From positions 124,001-188,000 of the forward strand of contig NZ_JOJL01000039.1 of assembly GCF_000721705.1 (NCBI RefSeq): a stretch of 64,000 nucleotides of DNA, read 5' to 3'. Shown piece by piece: positions 16,390 through 25,484 of the stretch (positions are counted from its first letter, which is position 1; each line of letters starts with the position of its first letter). The translations under genes were made by a program, and so were the position numbers. The notes under the pieces were generated by a model, which worked only from the letters and a program-made list of their open reading frames with translations, was not told where the DNA came from and did no database searches. The stretch comes from Actinoplanes subtropicus. GTDB lineage: Bacteria > Actinomycetota > Actinomycetes > Mycobacteriales > Micromonosporaceae.

Positions 16390-17817
16390 TCAGGGTGCGA
16401 CAGGTGCTTTGGGTTCCTGTATCGGGTAGATGTCGATCGGGTATTTGCCGCCGTACTCGATCGTGGACCGGCTCCCGCTCGACAGGAAGGTCGTGCCCAC
16501 GCTCGGATCCTTGGTGCTGGACCCGAGGTCGACGCCGTTGAACGTGGCCGTCGCCGTGGCCTCGACCACCGCGTCCGCACCCGTGGCGGTGATCTTGAAT
16601 TGGTGGTGCCGGTCCGCCGTGGTGCATTGGCTGTCGTTACAGTTTGTGCTCCCGGTAAGCCGGTATGCGCTCGTGACCGGCTTGCTCGTGGCGGCCCAGG
16701 TAGCCTCGATCGTCGCGGTCTTGTCCGTGGTGCAACCGTCCGCGCTGGTGCAGCTCGTCAGCTCGACCGTGGTCGGCGCGAGGGTCGCCTTTCCGAGGTT
16801 CTTCTTCGCCGTGAAGGTCCCGGATCCGGGCGAGACCAAGCCGCCGATCGCGAACTCGACGGTATTGCCGTCCCGGTCGACGACCCGCCTGTCCAAGGAG
16901 ACAAAGGTCTTGTCGACAAATGTTACGACTCGGCCGTCAAGGCCGGATCCCTGCAGCACCGTCAGCTGGTAGTAGGTCGTGCCGCCGTCGGGATTCGGGA
17001 TGACCCAGGCGGTGTTGGCCGCTACGCTGTTGCCGCCACGCGTGGTCTTGTTCCCCAGATCGATCGTGGGAGCGTCGTAGTCCGGGATGGAGATGATTCC
17101 CGACAGTTCGCCAGTGATGACAGTGACTCGCGACATGCGGGAAAGGGTCGCCTTTGTCGTCGGTGCTCCCAGGCTTGTCCCGTTCAACGTCCCGGTCGCC
17201 GGCGCGGACCGATACGCCGTATCACCGCTCACCCTCACCTTGGTCGGGCCTGACGGGGCGTTGCGGTCGTCGCTGAAAGTCGAGCGGGTCTCCCCCATCG
17301 GCCCGGTCCCGGTCCAATCGGTTCGGAGGATGAGGCTCCTGTCGACGACCTTGCAAGGGGACGGGCCCAATACACACTGGTCCACCCTCACCGGCGCCAG
17401 CGTCGCCGAGCGCAGTGGCCCCACTTTGTCGGTGTGGAAGACGGATGCGGTCGTGAACAAGGTGCCGAAGAAGGAATCCTTGGTATAGATCTCGTGACCG
17501 CCCGGGTCAATGACCGTCCGGGTCAGCTCGATCGTCGTGCCCTGGCCGAATTTCGGGCGGTGCGCCTCGTCGTGGACAATGCCGTCGACGAGATCAAGCT
17601 GCGTGACGACCTTGTCTCCTTGCTCATCCAGACCCGACCACAGGGCGGTGGCATGGACAACGGTCCCGCCGTCAACCGTCTTGCCGGCCGCGGCCGCCGG
17701 CGCCGCGCCCACCGACGAGACAACGAACACCAGGAAGAAGACGACCGGGATACGGAGGCGTCGCCCACGCCGGCCGGTAGGAGCCGGCGGCCTCGGTCGG
17801 TTGATGTCGTCGCTCAT
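16390..17817 (-). CDS. Secreted protein with internal duplication, function unknown
   Basis: 475 residues with an N-terminal Arg-rich segment and signal sequence (about 20-44, ending AAAAG). The mature part is Thr/Val/Gly-rich and beta-like. It holds two related halves: GTLFTTASVFH..KVGPLRSATLAPVRVDQC..SPC and later GTFTAKKNLGKATLAPTTVELTSC..DGC. Each half carries a Cys pair and a following GT(L/F)NG(T/V)xLG segment. No catalytic motif or known family was recognised. Start ATG 17817 follows GAGGAG. The gene order does not point to a role. Confidence 0.72.
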   Translation of the reverse strand: MSDDINRPRPPAPTGRRGRRLRIPVVFFLVFVVSSVGAAPAAAAGKTVDGGTVVHATALWSGLDEQGDKVVTQLDLVDGIVHDEAHRPKFGQGTTIELTRTVIDPGGHEIYTKDSFFGTLFTTASVFHTDKVGPLRSATLAPVRVDQCVLGPSPCKVVDRSLILRTDWTGTGPMGETRSTFSDDRNAPSGPTKVRVSGDTAYRSAPATGTLNGTSLGAPTTKATLSRMSRVTVITGELSGIISIPDYDAPTIDLGNKTTRGGNSVAANTAWVIPNPDGGTTYYQLTVLQGSGLDGRVVTFVDKTFVSLDRRVVDRDGNTVEFAIGGLVSPGSGTFTAKKNLGKATLAPTTVELTSCTSADGCTTDKTATIEATWAATSKPVTSAYRLTGSTNCNDSQCTTADRHHQFKITATGADAVVEATATATFNGVDLGSSTKDPSVGTTFLSSGSRSTIEYGGKYPIDIYPIQEPKAPVAP

Positions 17818-17952
17818 CGTTGGCTCCTCGGACGGTCGGCCGTCACCGCCGAGGTTCGCGGGAGACGCTGAAGCGGCACTGACGCGGTGCTGAAACGCAC
17901 GCGAAAGCCCAGGTCTCGCCCGTCAGGAAGGCCGGAGAAGCCGGACGGCTCC

Positions 17953-19920
17953 TCACCAGATTCGCGTACGCGTCGCTCCTGCGCCCAGGCCGGCGATCGG
18001 GCCCGCGGCGTACTCGGAACTTTCGGTCTTGATCTCGCCCGTCAGGTCGCGGTCCAGGATGGCGGGGGTGCCGTCCGGCTCCTCGAAGTCGGCGTCGGCG
18101 AAGCGGACCCGTGGCAGGTCGCGGCCGCCGACCAGGCCGACCCTCGCGGTGGCGAACTCCGGCGGCAGGTCGGCCTTCAGGTAGACCGCGTCGCCGTCGG
18201 TCACCACCGTGACGCTGCCGCCCTCGGCCACGACCGGGTCACGTTCGCCGGCATAGGGGCGAGCACCGGCCAGGAAGACGTTGCCGCTCGTGTAGACCGG
18301 CTGCTGGACGTCGAGGAACTTCTGGTGGTCGCCGGGGCCCTTCGCCTCGATCCGCTCCAGGTACTCCTCGAACGACGCCGGGAACCCGTCGTAGCCGGCG
18401 AGGCCGTGGTGCGGCGGCGACTTCTCGTCGAGGGGGTGCCCGTACGCCTCGGCGACCGCGCCGCCCAGGAAGAGGTTGCCGATCCAGCGGTCGTCGCCGC
18501 CCCAGATCACCGCGTAGCCGGCCACCTGGGTGCTGTGCGGGCGGTGGTACGGCGTGGCCCGGTCCGGCACCGCCTGCAGCCAGATCGTGCCGGCGAACAG
18601 GTTGTTCACGAACGCGCCGCCCTGGCTGAACGACTCGAACGACGCCGCCGACCCGAACACGTTGTGCTCGGCCAGGTAGGGGCCGTGCGACACCTCGACG
18701 AACAGGTCCCGGCGGTTGTGGTGGTACACGTTGCGGGAGATCCGGGTGCCCTGGGTCTGCCAGTCCAGCCAGGTGCCGAGCGTGCAGTCGTGGATGTGGT
18801 TGTGCCGGATCGTCACGTCGATCGCCGCGTGCAGCTTGATGCCGCCGATCTCGTACCCGTAGAACTCGTACTTGGTGGCGATGTTGTAGATGTGATTGTC
18901 CTCGATGGTGGAGAACACGCCGCCCAGGTGGCCGACGATGCCGTTCTGCCCGCAGTCGTGGATGGTGTTGCGGCGGATGACGTGCGAGCCGATGTGCTCC
19001 TTGTCCCAGCCGAGCTGCTGGGCAATAAATACAGACTCCAGCTGGTACTGGTAGCCGGGCTTGTCGCCGCGTTCGGTGGCGTAGTTGTGGCCGGTGGAGG
19101 CCTCCTTGCCGATCGAGACCGCCGAGCATTTCGCGTCGTGGATGTCGTTGTCCTCGATGATCCAGCCCTTGGCCCAGTTCGGGCCGATCAGGCCGGGCTG
19201 GTCGGCCGTCGGCGGGGTCCAGGGGGAGGCCGCCTGGCAGAGCTCGAATCCGCGTACGGTGATGAAGTCGATGTGGTGATTTTCCGGAAAGAACACCGAT
19301 CGCCGTACGTTGATCTCGACGAGCTCGTCGTTCGGATCCGCCTCGCCGAAATTCGCCCAAATCGTCGTGTCGGTCGCGTTCACGGTCGCAAACCAGACAT
19401 GCCGGGTCTGCTCCGGCGCGGCGGCGAGAACCGGCACGCCGGTCCAGTCGTCGACGACCGACTTGCGCTCCTCGGGCGCGTCGACGGCCTCCCGGGACGA
19501 GACCTCGTAGAAGCTCAGCCCGTTGAGATACACGTCGCCGAGGTGCTTGCGCGGCGCCGACTCCCGGTAGACGATCCAGTCCCCCGCGATCTCCTCGGCG
19601 AACGGGTTGAACTCCCCGAACAGCTCGTTCGGCAGGTCGGCCCGCCACACGCCGGCGCCCTCGGACCGCCACCCGGTGACCCGCTCCGAGCCCTTGATCA
19701 CCACGTGCTCGCCCTCGGCGGCCCGGTACGTGATCCGCCGGGCGTCGCTGAGCCCGCCCCGCCGAGGCTTCACCCACTCCCGGTACTCGCCGGCGTGCAC
19801 GACCACGGTGTCGCCGGCCCGGGCGACCGCCGCGGCCTGGTTGATCGCGCGGAACGGCCGCTCGGGGGTGCCGTCGCCGTCGTCGGAGCCGCTGGCCGCC
19901 ACATGCAGGACGGAAGTCAT
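17953..19920 (-). CDS. Large right-handed parallel beta-helix protein
   Basis: 655 residues. It opens with VLHVAASGSDDGDGTPERPFRAINQAAAVARAGDTVVVHAG, the standard entry to pectate-lyase-like beta-helix proteins (DUF1565/NosD-type). Many turns with Asn/Gly ladders follow (VIRRNTIHDCGQNGIVG, TIEDNHIYNI, TIRHNHIHDC). Such proteins are polysaccharide lyases, hydrolases or binding proteins. There is no signal peptide, so it may act on imported oligosaccharides. The nearby CGAAA/TTTCG palindromes suggest control by a sugar-responsive repressor. ATG 19920 was chosen because the domain begins immediately. Confidence 0.82.
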   Translation of the reverse strand: MTSVLHVAASGSDDGDGTPERPFRAINQAAAVARAGDTVVVHAGEYREWVKPRRGGLSDARRITYRAAEGEHVVIKGSERVTGWRSEGAGVWRADLPNELFGEFNPFAEEIAGDWIVYRESAPRKHLGDVYLNGLSFYEVSSREAVDAPEERKSVVDDWTGVPVLAAAPEQTRHVWFATVNATDTTIWANFGEADPNDELVEINVRRSVFFPENHHIDFITVRGFELCQAASPWTPPTADQPGLIGPNWAKGWIIEDNDIHDAKCSAVSIGKEASTGHNYATERGDKPGYQYQLESVFIAQQLGWDKEHIGSHVIRRNTIHDCGQNGIVGHLGGVFSTIEDNHIYNIATKYEFYGYEIGGIKLHAAIDVTIRHNHIHDCTLGTWLDWQTQGTRISRNVYHHNRRDLFVEVSHGPYLAEHNVFGSAASFESFSQGGAFVNNLFAGTIWLQAVPDRATPYHRPHSTQVAGYAVIWGGDDRWIGNLFLGGAVAEAYGHPLDEKSPPHHGLAGYDGFPASFEEYLERIEAKGPGDHQKFLDVQQPVYTSGNVFLAGARPYAGERDPVVAEGGSVTVVTDGDAVYLKADLPPEFATARVGLVGGRDLPRVRFADADFEEPDGTPAILDRDLTGEIKTESSEYAAGPIAGLGAGATRTRIW

Positions 19921-19991
19921 CTCGGGGAGCCTCTCTGCAAGTTCCGAACGCCATACCGGCACGCCACACACGTTCCGCCAACGTAAACTCG

Positions 19992-20023
19992 CGAAACTTG
20001 TGCGTCAAGTCCGAAACTTTTCG
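19992..20023. promoter_or_regulatory. Twin CGAAA-type operator sites upstream of the beta-helix gene
   Basis: CGAAA-CT-TTTCG (20012-20023) is a perfect inverted repeat with a 2-base centre. A degenerate copy, CGAAACTTGTGCG, begins at 19992, 20 bp away. They lie 70-100 bp upstream of the beta-helix start. CGAAA/TTTCG palindromes are, as I recall, reported upstream of hemicellulase genes in Streptomyces. The regulator is not identified. Confidence 0.55.
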
Positions 20024-20045
20024 AGGCTCCTTACTTGGGCTGGGC

Positions 20046-20675
20046 CTATTTTGGCTGGGCCGTCACCGCCGTCGCGGTGACCGTGCCGTCCGAGCCGGTG
20101 GCGCCCTGCACGGTGACCGTCTGACCGGCCTTCACGTCGGAGACCTTGCCCTTCTTCGCGGTCGACACGCTGGTCTTGCTGTCGGTCTTGACGGTCACCA
20201 CGTTGCCGTCCGGGGTCTGGACGTAGATGGTGTCGCCGTCGACCAGCTTGACGGTGCCGGTGGTGCCGGCCGCCGCGGTCGCGCCGGTGCCCTGACCGGT
20301 GCCGGTCCCGGTGCCGCCGCCACCGAAATTGCCGCCACCGGGGAAGCCGTTCGCGCCCGTGCCCCCGCCGTACCGGCCGGCGCCGTTGCCCGTGCCCCCG
20401 CCATACCGGCCCGCACCGGTGCCGGCGCCCGGGAACCGGTTGCCGGTCGAGCTGGCGGCGGAGGTCGTGCCCCAAGCCTTCTGCGCCTGCAGCCCGCCGA
20501 CGAAGCCGCCGATCAGCAGCACCAGCGCGGACAGCACGATGGTCGACTGGTTCCACCACTTCTTCGGCGCGGCCTTGGCCAGCTCCTGCGCCAGGCTGTC
20601 GTCGCGGCCGGGGTCATCGTCATCGGCGGCCGGGACCACGTTCAGCACGGCCGTGTCATCATTCATGGGAGTCAC
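20046..20675 (-). CDS. Single-pass membrane protein with Gly-rich linker and DUF5666-like domain
   Basis: 209 residues: an acidic N-terminus, one transmembrane helix (about 45-65), a long Gly-rich stretch containing NGFPGGGNFGGGG, then a small beta domain (KLVDGDTIYVQTPDGNVVTVK..VKAGQTVTVQG) resembling DUF5666. It is the last gene of the efflux operon, 9 bp after the permease stop, with GAGGA before the GTG start. The Gly-rich motif is identical to one in the adaptor protein at 22630. It may be an accessory of the exporter; its function is unknown. Confidence 0.75.
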   Translation of the reverse strand: MTPMNDDTAVLNVVPAADDDDPGRDDSLAQELAKAAPKKWWNQSTIVLSALVLLIGGFVGGLQAQKAWGTTSAASSTGNRFPGAGTGAGRYGGGTGNGAGRYGGGTGANGFPGGGNFGGGGTGTGTGQGTGATAAAGTTGTVKLVDGDTIYVQTPDGNVVTVKTDSKTSVSTAKKGKVSDVKAGQTVTVQGATGSDGTVTATAVTAQPK

Positions 20676-20684
20676 AGCGGGTCC

Positions 20685-21899
20685 TCACTCGTAGCGCAGC
20701 GCGTCGATGGGACGCAGCCGGGCGGCGCGGCTGGCGGGCAGGCCGCCGAAGAACAGTCCGATGGCGATGGACACGCCGAGGGCGAGCCCGATGGAGCTGG
20801 GGACGATCACCGGCTTGACCCCGACGATCTCGAAGCTGCTGCCGATCAGCGCGGCCGCGACGCCCAGGACGCCGCCGATCACGCTCAACAGCGTCGCCTC
20901 GATCAGGAACTGGTTCAGGATCACCCGGCGGGGCGCGCCGAGCGCCTTGCGGATGCCGATCTCCCGGGTTCGCTCGGTCACCGTCACCAGCATGATGTTG
21001 GTGATGCCGATGCCGCCGACCAGCAGGCTGATCGCGGCCACCGCGCCGAGCAGCGTGGTGAACGTGTCGGCCGTCGCGGTCTGCGTCGCCAGCAGCTGGG
21101 AGGCGTTCTGGATCCGGTACGGCGTGTTCGAGCTGCTCCTCGTGGACGATTGCGCCGTCAGGGTCAGCCGCTGGTCGAGGATCGTGGACACCTCGGCCTC
21201 CACGGCGTCCACCTTGCCCGGGTCCTTGGCCTCGACCAGGATCGAGTTGAGCGCGCCGTACCCGGTCAGCACCTGCCGGACCGCGCTGAGCGGCGCGATC
21301 GCGGTGTCGTTGGCGTCCTGGAAGCCGGTGGAGCTCTTCTCCTTGAGCACGCCGACCACGGTGAACAGCGCGCCGCCGACGGTGACCTGCTTGTTGATCG
21401 GGTCGACGCCGGGGAACAGCTCCTCCACCACGGTCTGGCCGAGCACCACGACCCGCCGGCCCTGGGCCTCGTCGTCGGCGGTGAAGCCGCTGCCGGTGCC
21501 GATCGGCGTGTTCGACGCGGTGAACCAGCTCGGGGTGGTCCCGACGAACGAATTGACCGAGTGGTCGGTGCCCTCGTACGTGATCGTCGCCGACGAGCTG
21601 ACCACCGGGGACACCGACTTCACGTCGGGCGCCATGGTCGGGTCGGTGATCGCGGCGGCCATGTCGGTGGTCAGCGCGGTGCTGGCCGAGCCGCCCCGGT
21701 TCGTGCTCATCACCGTGATGGTGTTGGTGCCCAGCGCCTCGATCCGGGAGCTGATCGCCTTGGCCGAGCCGTTGCCGACCGCGACCAGCAGGATCACCGC
21801 GGCCACGCCGATCAGGATGCCCAGCATGGTCAGGGCCGAGCGCAGCTTGTTCGCGGACAGGCCGCGCAGCGCGAAGCGGATTACTTCCTTGAAGCTCAT
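20685..21899 (-). CDS. MacB/FtsX-type ABC transporter permease
   Basis: 404 residues with the MacB layout: one N-terminal helix (ALTMLGILIGVAAVILLVAVG), a large outer domain (about 45-270), then three helices at the C-terminus including GGIGITNIMLVTVTERTREIGIRKALGA. The last phrase is the conserved cytoplasmic coupling motif. It works with the ATPase (ATGA overlap) and the adaptor to export a substrate, possibly an antimicrobial peptide or macrolide by family analogy. Confidence 0.93.
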   Translation of the reverse strand: MSFKEVIRFALRGLSANKLRSALTMLGILIGVAAVILLVAVGNGSAKAISSRIEALGTNTITVMSTNRGGSASTALTTDMAAAITDPTMAPDVKSVSPVVSSSATITYEGTDHSVNSFVGTTPSWFTASNTPIGTGSGFTADDEAQGRRVVVLGQTVVEELFPGVDPINKQVTVGGALFTVVGVLKEKSSTGFQDANDTAIAPLSAVRQVLTGYGALNSILVEAKDPGKVDAVEAEVSTILDQRLTLTAQSSTRSSSNTPYRIQNASQLLATQTATADTFTTLLGAVAAISLLVGGIGITNIMLVTVTERTREIGIRKALGAPRRVILNQFLIEATLLSVIGGVLGVAAALIGSSFEIVGVKPVIVPSSIGLALGVSIAIGLFFGGLPASRAARLRPIDALRYE

Positions 21900-22633
21900 C
21901 CGGCGTGCCGTCCTGCGAAGGCGCCAACCGGCGGGAGATGGAGCGGCGACTGCCGGCTGTCCTCGACGATCTGCCCGTCGACCAGGCGGATCAGCCGTTT
22001 CGCGCGGGCGCCGACCTCGGGCTCGTGCGTGATGATCACGATGGTGCGCCCGGCGCCGGACAGCTGGTCGAAGACATTGAGCACCTCGTGGGTGGAGTGG
22101 CTGTCCAGGTTGCCGGTGGGCTCGTCGGCGAGCAGCAGGGCCGGCTCGGTGACCAGGGCCCGGGCCACCGCGACGCGCTGCTGCTGACCGCCGGAGAGCT
22201 GGTTGGGCTCGTGCCGGGCCCGGTCGGCGAGGCCGACCACCTCGAGGGCGGCCAGCGCGCGGCGCCGTCGTTCCTTCGGCTTCACCCCGGCGTACGCGAG
22301 GGGCAGCTCGACGTTGGCCACCGCACTCGTCCGGGGAATGAGGTTGAAGGCCTGGAAGATGAAGCCGATGAGCCGGTTCCGGGCCAGCGCCAGCTGCCGG
22401 TCCGCCAACTTGCTCACGTCCACGCCGTCCAGGTGGTACGAGCCGTGCGTGGGCACGTCGAGCGCGCCCAGGATGTTCATCAGCGTCGACTTGCCGGAGC
22501 CGGACGAGCCCATGATCGCCACGTAGTCGCCGCGCTCGACGGTGAGCGACACCCCGCGCAGCGCGTGCACGGTCGCCTCGCCCTCGCCGTAGATCTTCTT
22601 GAGGTCGCGGACCTCGAGGACCGGCCGGGTCAT
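21896..22633 (-). CDS. MacB-type ABC transporter ATP-binding protein
   Basis: 245 residues with Walker A GSSGSGKST (42-50), Q-loop FIFQAFNL, signature LSGGQQQR, Walker B LLLADEPTG and the H-loop ITHEPE. LolD/MacB-like by sequence. Its start overlaps the adaptor gene (ATGA-type) and its stop overlaps the permease start, so adaptor - ATPase - permease are translated together. Confidence 0.95.
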   Translation of the reverse strand: MTRPVLEVRDLKKIYGEGEATVHALRGVSLTVERGDYVAIMGSSGSGKSTLMNILGALDVPTHGSYHLDGVDVSKLADRQLALARNRLIGFIFQAFNLIPRTSAVANVELPLAYAGVKPKERRRRALAALEVVGLADRARHEPNQLSGGQQQRVAVARALVTEPALLLADEPTGNLDSHSTHEVLNVFDQLSGAGRTIVIITHEPEVGARAKRLIRLVDGQIVEDSRQSPLHLPPVGAFAGRHAG

Positions 22634-23895
22634 CGTCCACCCCCGCCGGTGCCGGTGCCGCGGCCGGTGCCGCCGCCGAAGTTGCCCCCGCCGCCGAAGT
22701 TCCCGCCACCGCCGAAGTTCCCGCCGCCGGGGAAGCCGTTGGTCCCGGTGGTGCTGGTCGTGGCGGTCTTGAGTACGACCTCCTGGCCGACCTGGACGCC
22801 GGAGGTGATCTGGGTGGCCTCGTCGCCCTCGAGCCCGATCTGGACCGGCGTGACCTGCTGCACCCCGTTGGCCAGCACGGTCACCGTGTGCCGGTTGCCG
22901 ACCGTGGTGACCGCCGCCGAGTTCACGAAGACCGCGTTCGCGACGCTGCCGGTGGTGACCGAGACGGACACCGTCTGGCCGACCTTGGCGCCGGTCGGGA
23001 TCTTGTCGATGCTGACCGTCACGCCGTAGGTGACCACGCTGTTGGAGGTGGTCGCGGACGGGTCGATCGCGGTGACCTTGCCGGTCGCCTCGGCGCCGGA
23101 GAGCGCGTTCCAGGTGATCTGGGCGACCTGCTTCTCCTTGAGCTTGGTCGCGTCCGCCTCGGCGAAGGCCGCGGTGACCTGCAGCTTGGTCAGGTCCTGG
23201 ATCGCGATGAAGCCGGAGGACGAGGAGGAGGACGAGGACGAGGAGGAGGACGAGCCGCCGCCGGAGTTGCCACCACCGCCCGAGTTGCCGCCCCCCGAGC
23301 TGCCGCCCCCCGAGCTGCCGCCGCCGCTCGACGAGGACGACGTGCCGGTGCCGGAGGAGGAGCTGCCGATCGTGCCGTTGACCGCGGTGACCGTCCCGGC
23401 GGCCGGCGCCTTGAGCACCGTGCCGTCGACCCCGGCCTGCGCGTCCGAGACGGTGACCTTGGCCTGCGCGACCGCGTCCTCGGCGCTCGACGTGTCCGAC
23501 CCGGCGTTCTGCGCGCGGGTGAGCGAGTCCTCCGCGGCGGTCAGGTCGGCCTCGGCGGCGCTGAGGGTCCGCTCGGCGTCGGCCGGATCGACCTTCGCGA
23601 GCACCTGACCCTTCTTCACCAGGTCGCCGACCTTGACGTCGATCGCGGTGACCGTTCCCCCGGTCACGAAACTGGCGCTCGCCGTGTTCGCGCTCTCGAC
23701 GGTCCCGTCCGCGGTCACGGTCTTGGTGACCGTGCCCTGCTGGACGGCGATCGACCGGACCGAGGCGCTGGCGGCCTTGGGGGTGGCCGATCCGGACAGG
23801 GTCTCGTACGCCCAGAAGGCGCCCGCGACGAGGGCGACGACGAGGGCGGCGTTGACCGCCACCGTGGGGCGTCGCAGATTGAAGCGCGCTGGCAT
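22630..23895 (-). CDS. HlyD/MacA-like adaptor protein with Ser/Gly-rich insertion
   Basis: 421 residues: an N-terminal anchor helix (about 13-32), a barrel-sandwich half (TVTADGTVESANTASASF), a helical hairpin with AEADLTAAEDSLTRAQ, then a second lipoyl half and beta-barrel. A run of Ser and Gly replaces the hairpin tip. The C-terminus repeats GGGGNF several times. MacA-type adaptors link the permease to the envelope and stimulate the ATPase. I prefer ATG 23895 over GTG 23964, because codons before 23895 lack GC bias. It is downstream of the kinase gene in the same operon. Confidence 0.88.
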   Translation of the reverse strand: MPARFNLRRPTVAVNAALVVALVAGAFWAYETLSGSATPKAASASVRSIAVQQGTVTKTVTADGTVESANTASASFVTGGTVTAIDVKVGDLVKKGQVLAKVDPADAERTLSAAEADLTAAEDSLTRAQNAGSDTSSAEDAVAQAKVTVSDAQAGVDGTVLKAPAAGTVTAVNGTIGSSSSGTGTSSSSSGGGSSGGGSSGGGNSGGGGNSGGGSSSSSSSSSSSSSGFIAIQDLTKLQVTAAFAEADATKLKEKQVAQITWNALSGAEATGKVTAIDPSATTSNSVVTYGVTVSIDKIPTGAKVGQTVSVSVTTGSVANAVFVNSAAVTTVGNRHTVTVLANGVQQVTPVQIGLEGDEATQITSGVQVGQEVVLKTATTSTTGTNGFPGGGNFGGGGNFGGGGNFGGGTGRGTGTGGGGR

Positions 23896-23960
23896 GCCGG
23901 ACACTGTGTCGGGACGGGCTGGGAGGATCTTCGCCGGAACCTCGGAGCCAGCTCGGAATC

Positions 23961-25484
23961 TCACGGCGAGTCACCGGAGGTCGGCAGCAGGACCCGGAAA
24001 GTCGCCCCTCCCCCGCGTGGCGCGTCCAGCTCGACCCACCCTCCGTGACCATGGACGATGGCCGCGACGATGGACAGGCCCAGGCCGGAGCCGCCGCCCT
24101 TGCCGCGGGTACGGCTGGAGTCGGCGCGGTACAGCCGCTCGAAGACCCGGGGCGCGTGCGCGGGCGGCACCCCGGGCCCGTCGTCGGTCACCTCGAAGAC
24201 CGCCAGCGGCAGCCCGGGCCGCACGGTGGCCGGCCCGGACAGCACGGTGGTGGACCGCGGCGGGCGGGCCGGCAGCCGGCCGACCCGCACGGTGACCTGG
24301 GCCCGGCTCGGGGTGTGCTGCAGCGCGTTGGCGACCAGGTTGGTGGCCACCTGGCGCAGGCCGTGCTCGTCGCCGAGCACGGTGGCCGGCTCGAACGTCT
24401 CGGTGTCGTCCTCCAGCCCGGCCAGCTTCACCGGCCGGCCGGGGACCCGGGCGTGCGCGTCCCGGATGGTGTCGGCGGCGATCTCGAGCAGGTCGACCGG
24501 GCGCAGCGCCGGCGGCCGCTGCCGGTCCAGCCGGGCCAGCATCAGCATGTCCTCGACCAGCACGCCCATCCGGCCGGCCTCGCCCTCGATCCGGGTCATC
24601 GTCTCGTCCAGCGCCGGGCCGGGCGGGGCGCCGCCGCGCCGGTACAGCTCGGCGAAGCCGCGGATCGAGGTCAGCGGCGTGCGCAGCTCGTGCGACGCGT
24701 CCGCGACGAACTGGCGCAGCCGGCGCTCGCTGGCGGTCCGGGCGTCGACCTCGGCCTCGATCCGGGTCAGCATCGAGTTCAGCGCGAGCCCGAGCCGGCC
24801 GGGCTCGGTGTGCGAATCGGTGTCGGCGACCCGGCCGGAGAGGTTGCCGGCGGAGATGTCGGCGGCCAGTTTCTCCATGTCGGTGAGCGGGCGCAGGCCG
24901 AGCCGCACCACGAACCAGGCGCCGCCGGCCAGCAGGGCCAGCACCAGCGCGGAGACGCCGGCGTCGATGAGCAGCAGCTGGTCGGTGGTCTGCCGGACCT
25001 CGGAGAGGGAGAGCCCGACCACCGCGTAGCCGCCGGTCGTCGCGGGCATCGCGATCGCGATCACCCGCCAGTCGGATCCGCCGTCGGCCGCCTCGATCGT
25101 GTACGGCTGTTTCGCCGCCGCGCGCGACCTGACCTCGGTGATCGGCTCGACCGGCGGCCGGGTGCTGTCGGCCGTCGAGCTGTGCTCGGGGTCGAGGACG
25201 CCGGACGGGAGGTAGACGTACATGACCTGCTCGGGGCCGAGCCGGGCCAGCCGGTTGGTGGTGCGCGGGACGTAGTTGAACCCGTGCTCGTCGGCGAACG
25301 GCCGGCTCATCCCGCGCAGCTGGTCGTCGACCCGGCCGAGCAGGTACGTACGGATCAGCACCAGCCCGGCGATGTTGGCGACGACCAGGGCGACCGCAGC
25401 GAGCGCGCCGACCACCAGCACGAGGCGGGCGCGCAGTGTCCAATGGCCCCACCGCCGCGGTCGCCAGCGGAGCCGGGAGCTCAC
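23961..25484 (-). CDS. Sensor histidine kinase (OmpR-partner class)
   Basis: 507 residues: two transmembrane helices (about 20-45 and 172-195) flank an outer sensor domain of about 125 residues. HAMP follows (195-250), then the phospho-acceptor segment ADASHELRTPLTSIRGF (His 265). The ATPase domain has NLVANALQHTP (N box), DDGPGVPP (G1) and GGGSGLGLSIV (G2). The GTG start overlaps the regulator's stop. It most likely senses envelope damage or the exported drug and controls the neighbouring exporter genes. Confidence 0.94.
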   Translation of the reverse strand: MSSRLRWRPRRWGHWTLRARLVLVVGALAAVALVVANIAGLVLIRTYLLGRVDDQLRGMSRPFADEHGFNYVPRTTNRLARLGPEQVMYVYLPSGVLDPEHSSTADSTRPPVEPITEVRSRAAAKQPYTIEAADGGSDWRVIAIAMPATTGGYAVVGLSLSEVRQTTDQLLLIDAGVSALVLALLAGGAWFVVRLGLRPLTDMEKLAADISAGNLSGRVADTDSHTEPGRLGLALNSMLTRIEAEVDARTASERRLRQFVADASHELRTPLTSIRGFAELYRRGGAPPGPALDETMTRIEGEAGRMGVLVEDMLMLARLDRQRPPALRPVDLLEIAADTIRDAHARVPGRPVKLAGLEDDTETFEPATVLGDEHGLRQVATNLVANALQHTPSRAQVTVRVGRLPARPPRSTTVLSGPATVRPGLPLAVFEVTDDGPGVPPAHAPRVFERLYRADSSRTRGKGGGSGLGLSIVAAIVHGHGGWVELDAPRGGGATFRVLLPTSGDSP

